A stretch of DNA of 64,000 nt, taken from Solen grandis (Eukaryota > Mollusca > Bivalvia > Adapedonta > Solenidae). The notes under the pieces are model-generated. The model saw only the letters and a list, made by a program, of their open reading frames with translations, was not told the DNA's origin and did no database searches. The translations under genes and the position numbers were made by a program. Every line of letters starts with the position of its first letter. Within the stretch, counting starts at the first letter, position 1. Below are positions 57,724 to 64,000 of this stretch, piece after piece. Location: NCBI GenBank assembly GCA_021229015.1, contig CM037788.1, positions 42,889,774 to 42,953,773 on the forward strand. The letters are read 5' to 3'.

Positions 57724-57840
57724 GTGCGTAATTCTAATGAGATGTTACGTAAACACAACGACCGATGTCAGGGCCGTCAGTGACAGGGATAACCAATGGA
57801 AACGTTACAGGAAGTGTATGACGTCACGCTTGCTATCATA
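57724..57840 (+). pseudogene. Possible relic or terminal CCP-like exon
   Basis: A strong acceptor ('ttttttttctgttttcag' ending at 57724) leads into sequence that in one frame reads MSGPSVTGITNGNVTGSV then stop, closely like the start of the CCP exon at 27313 (ASITNGNITGTG). In another frame it reads RCYVNTTTDVR...NQWKRYRKC...LLS then stop. The CCP frame has lost its cysteines and has stops, so either a decayed CCP exon or an unrelated last exon is possible. Confidence 0.3.
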
Positions 57841-59285
57841 ATTATGCCAACTCTGTATGAAACTATTGCGTGTATAGATATAGTTCATATACGAGTAGGT
57901 TTACTTATCAAAGAGGTGTTTTTCAAATATGACACGGATTTCCTCATAAGTACTGATTTCACCAGTATAGCAATAAAACTTTTTTCTTGGGAAACTTAGG
58001 ACTTGTCTAAGGAATCTATGCAAAGGAGACATAACTAAACACCTAGATGGCTGACGTCGTTTGAGCAACAATAGTCGTTCGTTAACGATACAAATGTGAA
58101 CGTGTACACATTTTATTGTGAATATAGCAAATCCCTTCGAGGAATGTCTTATCCATATGTTTAATAGTATAGTAACTTGTGTGTATACTTTGTGATAGAA
58201 ATGTGATTTTGCATAAGGCTTGTTATAATTCCAGTTTCTTTAAAATGAACATCGAAGAATGTAATTGTTATACGAACATATTATTTCATAATTTTTGTCT
58301 AATGTTTTAATGAACTATTTGAACTTAAACTTATTTGTATAACTATATTTTACTGACTCCGCTAAATTACTGCTACAAAGTTGAATTTAATTAGCCCGAA
58401 AAAGGAGGTTAGTGTATACCAATTTCTGTATTATGTCTGTAATGATTTTCTACCATTCTTGATTTTCCCCTTCAAAAGTGTTATTCTTTCATATTTTAAG
58501 CTATTCATTGACCCTACCAGTAAATTCACTGTTCACTAAGGATGTGACTCGTATAAACGACAGTATAACACTAAAGCATGAAAATATAACATTTCAATAA
58601 TTAGAACATCCTAATTTTTGAAATGCAGAAATGTCAAAGGTCAAAGGTCACGCCATCTCACCATAGGAACGAGATCTGGATAAACTTTGTGACAAGTGAT
58701 AATTTGAGAATAGATTTATACGCTTGTAATAACATAACCGTTAAAAACATATCTGGTAATCTTAATATCAATATATTGCCTTACTTGTGCATTTCATAAT
58801 AACGGCAATAAGAAACAGTGGCATTTTGTAATTTTTATTCATTGTAACCAATTTGTAGAAAATCTTTCCAATTCAATATTTTTCTTTATTTATTTCTTTT
58901 TAAAAATACAATAATTTAAAGCAGACTAAAATTCTGTTTTAAGAATGATTAAAACGGGACTTTTTAATATATTAAATCATCTTTATATAGCCAAAAATTA
59001 ACATGTATAAAATGAACTTTTAAATATTTTGTTGTTTTATTAGCAATATGTCGTTCACAAAATGGACGATACGCATTGTATGATCTTAATATATCATGTT
59101 TGATTGTGATAAAAGATATTTCACGTGTGTATGTGAACTATTTCATTGTTTACCATTTGTTCCCTAAAACACACCAATTGCTTCATGAATGTGTCTATAT
59201 ATAATGCATTATTTATTTGTTTCAATTTTGACTTGAACTATTGATTTACATGTGGACTATATGTAACAGTCCTTGATATAGAGTG
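57841..59285. other. Unassigned AT-rich sequence
   Basis: No gene. A perfect AGGTCA-A-AGGTCA direct repeat sits at 58637-58649. Otherwise nothing recognised. Confidence 0.4.
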
Positions 59286-59970
59286 AAACTGCGATATCCC
59301 GAGATAGCATTTCAGAGAACTATGCCCATTTTGAGGAATATCAGTCCCGAAGCGTAGGGTATGCGATTACAGCGGGTGTATGAACCCATACTACATGCTA
59401 CATACTACAAACAGTCTAACGTTAATATATTACCAACTGCGTTTAAGGGGGTGTATGAACCCACACCTCAAGTAACGTTTAACGTTTATATCTCAACGAG
59501 TGCGATACAACGTTAAACGGAATAGAAAAAAGGTTAAATTTAAGGTTAGGAATGTAGGAAACCATACCTCAAGGCTTTTTAAAAAAAAAAAAAAATAACA
59601 GAAAAAGTATATATTCACATTATTTTTTTTGTTGAAAACTCATCATCTTTGAAAATCAACAAATCTTAACTCTTAAACCTTTATATATTACTTAATTTAC
59701 AAAATAATGTTTCTTCTTCCTGTGAAAAACAATATATTTGACCATTTTGGAGGATACGACAGTTTCAATGAGTATATGAAAATTATAGGGGGTGCACATT
59801 TTGCATGTGTATAGACCATGAAATTATGTAGATTTTGACAGGTTAAAAAAACAACTTACAATATAAATCTTAAGAAGGAATCAATACTCTCTGTTTTTCG
59901 AACAGGCGAAGTCCGAGAGTTTATTTTCCACACAAGATCTCGGAATATCGCAGTATTACTGTATAACTTT
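59265..59970. mobile_element. Possible TIR element
   Basis: 'actgcgatatcccgagat' at 59288-59305 is nearly the reverse complement of 'atctcggaatatcgcagt' at 59937-59954, both close to CAGT-type ends. The interior has two copies of a 'gtgtatgaacccaca' block and no coding sequence. Confidence 0.5.
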
Positions 59971-62179
59971 TTAAGGACATATTGAAACATGTTTGTCTGT
60001 AAGAATTAACATATAATAACTATAGGGCAAGCGGTTCAGCTTAAAGCTGCATGGTGGTTGTAAGTTTTGTTTATTTAAGAGAGAGGTTAAAATGAAGAAT
60101 TAATATTTCTCGTTTGAAAATGTCCTGGAGATGATGAAAAGGAAAATATAAGTTATTGAATCAACATGATGGAATTGGAAATCATTTCTACATTGTAAGT
60201 AAATAAATATACCAGTCAAATATAAACTCTGAATTAAAAAATAACTACACGTGTATTAATAAAGATATATGCAAACATACTCTTTTGTTTGTAAATAGTG
60301 AGGAACATATGTTTTATATCATGGGAAACGAATCATTCTGACTGGTCCGAAGAAATCATTTTTGACAGAAATGACCCAAGCCTTAGATATACGAATACAT
60401 TGTGTTTATTAAGTTAAGTATTTTATTTTACTTTATTTAAGGCATGCTATATGATTTTTTTAAATAACGACTTTCTGTCTTGATACAAACTCATATTCAA
60501 TTCAGAAGTGATGTGCCCTGATGTCTGTTTTTGAAATATAGGCATGTGACAAAAATAAATAAAATGAAATAAAAAAAAACTTGCCAAAAATAGTACCCAT
60601 TTACATGTCTTTTCTTTGATTTTTGTGATGAATCGTCAAGCAATGAATAATGACTGTCGGAAGGTTGAACGTAAATTTGCAAATCATGAGTTTGTGTACA
60701 AATAAATATGTTCATAAAAATAAAATTCAATGAAATTCAGCAATTGTTATGCGGTAAATATCTGTTTTCTTATTTTATTTTCTCAAGCAGTTACTTAGAG
60801 AAAATAAATGGCTACTTTATACTTGCTTCTGAGAAATGAAAGCTTTAATGAAATATCTGCTCATATCGTCAGGAAATTTTTCTGTATGCCGTCTTACTTT
60901 ATGACAAAAATAAATAAAAATCCTTGGAAAAAAAACACTGTAACAAATACTGCTTACTGAGTGATCATTCATAAACAAAAAATCCACTAACTTTTTTATC
61001 AGATCTCGTATGTCAGTGAGATAAGAATAAATACTCACGAGAAAAATTGAAAATGTTTGGCAGTAAATATATCTGATTCTTGCATTTTTTCGAATATTTC
61101 GTTATTTCAAATACATGAACAAATCTTGAATTTCAGACTTTTAGCCATAAATCATTCACTCCACGGGCAAAAATGTTAGACATTTGTATTTTCTAAAAAA
61201 GTCATACAGTCAAAGTTTATTCAAATAATGCATTTCAATACAATATGGTTTATTTAGCTGTATGCACAATTTCGACTATAATCCTTAATCAACATGCTAA
61301 CCAGTATGCCAATATCATTTGAATTTGAAAGTTTCGTTTATCATCTACGTAAATGTAAACAAATCTAGAAATCTTCTCTTATATTCTATTCGGTTCCGGC
61401 TGTCAAACTGCAGGATGATTTTTATTCTATCAGAAAAAGAAACTCGATACTATGGTAATAAAATGAAGTTGATTTCGAAATGAAAATGTAAAATAGGAAT
61501 ATTTAGCAATAAACATCTCTACGAATCGAATTAGATTTTGTCTACCTCTTTTTTCTCTCTTTTTTGTGCTAAATGAAATCGTGCAGCTCCTGCGGAAACA
61601 GTTTATCGATAACATTTATCGCGATTTATCGATAACATTTATCTCGATTTATTTTCACAGCCAATTATCAGATTTCGATTTGTGGTTTAACTCGGTGATA
61701 CTTCATATTTCAGTTATATAAATCTAACCCCATTTTTCAATGTAAGTTGGGATTTGGGAAACGTGGAATTCATATTAATTTGGATTATCCATCGATATAC
61801 TGCGGTGATGATGATTTTAAGGATTGTAGAAGGAAAAGTCACGTGTATTTTTTCTGTATTCGGTGTTTTTTTTCTGTATAAGAACGACATTAATTGTGCA
61901 TGAAAACAATCCATTATACATGTATAATCATACAATGAATTTTTTTTTTCAGAATGTATCCATTATTATTAATATCAAACAATTCGTTATTACATTGAGT
62001 TACAAAAGGACGTTATGACTCCTAAAAAAACAACAACATTATTTTTCCTTTGTCTTAATTATCGCTCACATCGGTCAATGTAACCACGCAATTTCAGCCA
62101 TCAGAACAAAACATGGCTTACGATGCTTGCAGCACGTTTATTACTACATTTTTCATTCACATGATCGTTATTGTTTGTT
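59971..62179. other. Unassigned AT-rich sequence
   Basis: Short direct repeats such as 'tttatcgataacatttatc' (61600-61645) and recurrent 'gacaaaaataaataaaa' (60547, 60902) are visible. No gene or RNA supported. Confidence 0.4.
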
Positions 62180-62462
62180 TGTGTTTAACGTCCAACCACC
62201 AGTATTTCAGTCACGTGAGGTCTTCAGTTAACATGATATAGATATGGAACTCTCTGCTTTAGGTATCACGTGCCGTTGACAGCATGATGCCACGTTTGGT
62301 CAGCCAATTCTTGAACTTCCTTTTGGTGCTGAGCAAGCAAGCAATAGGGAAATAAACCAGGACATTTTAATGACTTTGAAATGTCGCGGCCGCGGATCGA
62401 ACTTACAACCTCCCAGTCACGTGCGGGAACTGTAACTCTTATGCCACTGGGACCAGCTCACA
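62180..62462 (-). mobile_element. tRNA-derived SINE
   Basis: On the minus strand it starts at about 62462 with a tRNA-like head (A-box-like TGGCATAAGAGTTACAG, B-box-like AAGTTCGATCC). The body includes 'gaagttcaagaattggctga' and the 3' end is 'tactggtggttggacgttaa' + 'acacaaacaaacaa'. The A/C-rich tail and head-body-tail order fit a SINE of about 280 bp. Confidence 0.65.
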
Positions 62463-63054
62463 GGATTAAAGCATAGGAAATGGTTCATGTCATTACCATG
62501 TACCTTTTAAAAAGTACATGTATTTTCATTTTGGTTTAGGTACAAACCTGTCCAAATCAATCTCTCGCTCTCTCTCTCACTCTCTCTGTAACAGCACGTA
62601 TTAGCGATGATCAATCCACTTAGACAGTTACGTATTTATTATACGTCTTTATTATGACTTTGCTAAAAACCGTTAAAATATTTCAAATGTTTTTATTGTA
62701 GGTTGTTTATATGGCAATACTATAACCACGAAACATGGTCATATACAAAACAAACAGTCATGGTTCTATATACATGTATACATAAATATGCATAACTGTC
62801 AATAGTTTATGACATGTAAATGAAAATCAAGTATTTAGCATTCCATTCCATTTTTGTGTATGTATGTGAAACTATAAATAACTAGTTGAACGAGTAGATT
62901 ATTAACATTTGTACTGTACAACATGTTTTCTATAATTTGTTTGTTTTTGTCATAAAAAAATGGAAATAAATTTCGGTAAATTTTATTTGTAAAATTGTTG
63001 TGTCATATTTTCCATTCATACCAACTATGTGTTGACATTTGTCTGGGGCAAGAT
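62463..63054. other. Unassigned sequence with a CT-rich microsatellite
   Basis: A (CTCT)n-type stretch at about 62562-62588. Otherwise AT-rich with no gene. Confidence 0.45.
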
Positions 63055-63190
63055 TTAGGAATCCACCTCCGGAGTTCGTGGTTCAATACCGGCTGCGACA
63101 TTCAAAAGTCGTTAAAACTGGTTTTGGTGTATCTTCCATGTGCTATTCCGGTCTATGAATGTAATTAGACCTTTCCGGTCCACAGTGAAA
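63055..63190 (+). mobile_element. SINE fragment, same family as 62180-62462
   Basis: 'ggttcaataccggctgcgac' followed by 'attcaaa' parallels the B-box and post-box region of the neighbouring SINE ('gttcgatccgcggccgcgac', 'atttcaaa') in the opposite orientation. Confidence 0.45.
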
Positions 63191-63382
63191 AGTTTTGTCC
63201 GTACCGGGATTTGCTTCTCCTCGCGATCGTTACAACATGGCAGCATCTGCTATCTTTGACATAAATAACTGCATGTTATATCTTGTACTTAGCGGCACAT
63301 GGTCTATTTACTGCATTGTCTATTGAGGAGGCACCAAAATGACAACCTCTCACACGATAAAGACTAAATATAAGACGTCATA

Positions 63383-63525
63383 ATGTTTCTACTGACCCTA
63401 AATGGAAATGTGTTTCACTTCCCACAGAGTCTTTGCGTTTTCATTGGTCGAATCGCGGTCACATGATGGTCCTTTATATTTCTATGTAGGGTCAGTAGAA
63501 AACCACCACATAGGGTCAGTAAAGC
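63383..63525. repeat. Inverted repeat around 'tagggtcagtagaaa'
   Basis: 'tttctactgaccctaaat' (63386-63403) is inverted at 63478-63500 ('tttctatgtagggtcagtag'), and a third piece ('atagggtcagtaaa') follows at 63509. It may be a small foldback element. Confidence 0.5.
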
Positions 63526-64000
63526 ATAATGCATCTCTAGAATGTTGAAAATAAGGAAAGGTTGCCGATAAAACAAATAAGTTACTGGGTTTGATAGCGC
63601 CTCACTCCTATGAACTTCAATTACACCCTTTATTTCCGGGCTGAAAGAAAGCTCCTTATCGCATGCCTTACATAAAGATATAAATACAAGATGCCACATT
63701 TAACTCCATGGCTGGGCGGTGTCTCCGATTTCTGGGAATCGGCCGGCGTGTTCAGATCGGGACAAATTCGTCCGACAATTCAGTTTAAAATATATTCTTA
63801 CGAGATATCTGCAGCGTCCGGTGGCCGATTATTTTTTAAATTTGTACAAATATTCTTGCTTTTCGTTGGCATCTGTCGGGCCGGTAATTGCAAGATGCCT
63901 TAACAACACTGCTACGAATGTCCAAATGAGACCAGTCTCTAAATTCTAAATGCCGGCCTTGTTCCGTACTGGCAAGACGTTGGCGAACAGCAGCCGGAGC
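63526..64000. other. Unassigned sequence, GC-richer at the end
   Basis: From about 63690 the composition becomes more GC-rich and two + frames stay open (63691-63903 and 63719-63949). No domain is recognised. It could be the start of a gene or transposon lying mostly beyond the window. Confidence 0.25.

Overview
The window looks like an AT-rich, intron-rich animal nuclear genome, most likely a bivalve mollusc. The reasons are GT-AG-spliced extracellular-domain exons, many tRNA-derived SINE-like sequences, a non-LTR retrotransposon, small TIR elements, and several dispersed repeat families that I associate from memory with bivalve assemblies. The class-level call is an inference. There is nothing bacterial here: no operons and no dense ORFs.

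Only one protein-coding locus is well supported. It lies on the + strand from about 22.8 kb to 52.2 kb and encodes a modular extracellular protein of EGF-like and CCP/sushi domains, roughly one domain per exon. The order is EGF (22787-22909), EGF (23228-23349), CCP (27313-27490), a tandem array of about 23 near-identical CCP exons ('array A', 30790-39367, period about 432 bp), EGF (39783-39899), and a second, different CCP array of eight exons ('array B', 43393-52175). Almost all exons start and end in phase 1, so they can be gained, lost or skipped without breaking the frame. The two junctions around the intron at 23350-27312 are compatible only with phase 0. No signal-peptide exon, transmembrane exon or convincing last exon was found, so the gene is partial. 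Possible decayed CCP exons lie at about 53.5 kb and 57.8 kb.

Array A is the unusual part. Exons and introns are nearly identical between units. Introns alternate between two types, giving a dimeric higher-order repeat of about 864 bp, and one intron type carries a GC instead of a GT 5' splice site. The assembly is clearly damaged inside it: single bases drop out progressively from about 32.1 to 35.57 kb and the loss then ends abruptly, and two blocks of pure homopolymer (T then C, C then G) replace exon and intron sequence at 36.3 and 36.65 kb. Array B records a recent 1.36-kb duplication of two exons whose junction lies inside an exon, making a chimeric CCP exon at 46008-46184.

Upstream of the gene (1-22.7 kb) I see no gene, only repeats: a dispersed repeat family, a small TIR element, a 56-bp satellite, a 5'-truncated LINE on the minus strand, a 36-bp satellite with an AP-1-like motif in most units, and a 38-bp satellite with a GATA-type palindrome that ends about 250 bp before the first EGF exon. 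Introns contain further repeats, notably a TIR element with 12-bp palindromes spaced 21-22 bp apart and a SINE inserted inside an oppositely oriented SINE of the same family. Downstream (52.2-64 kb) holds MITEs, SINE-like elements, microsatellites and unassigned AT-rich sequence. Two 100-base N gaps are present (2523-2622 and 52623-52722).
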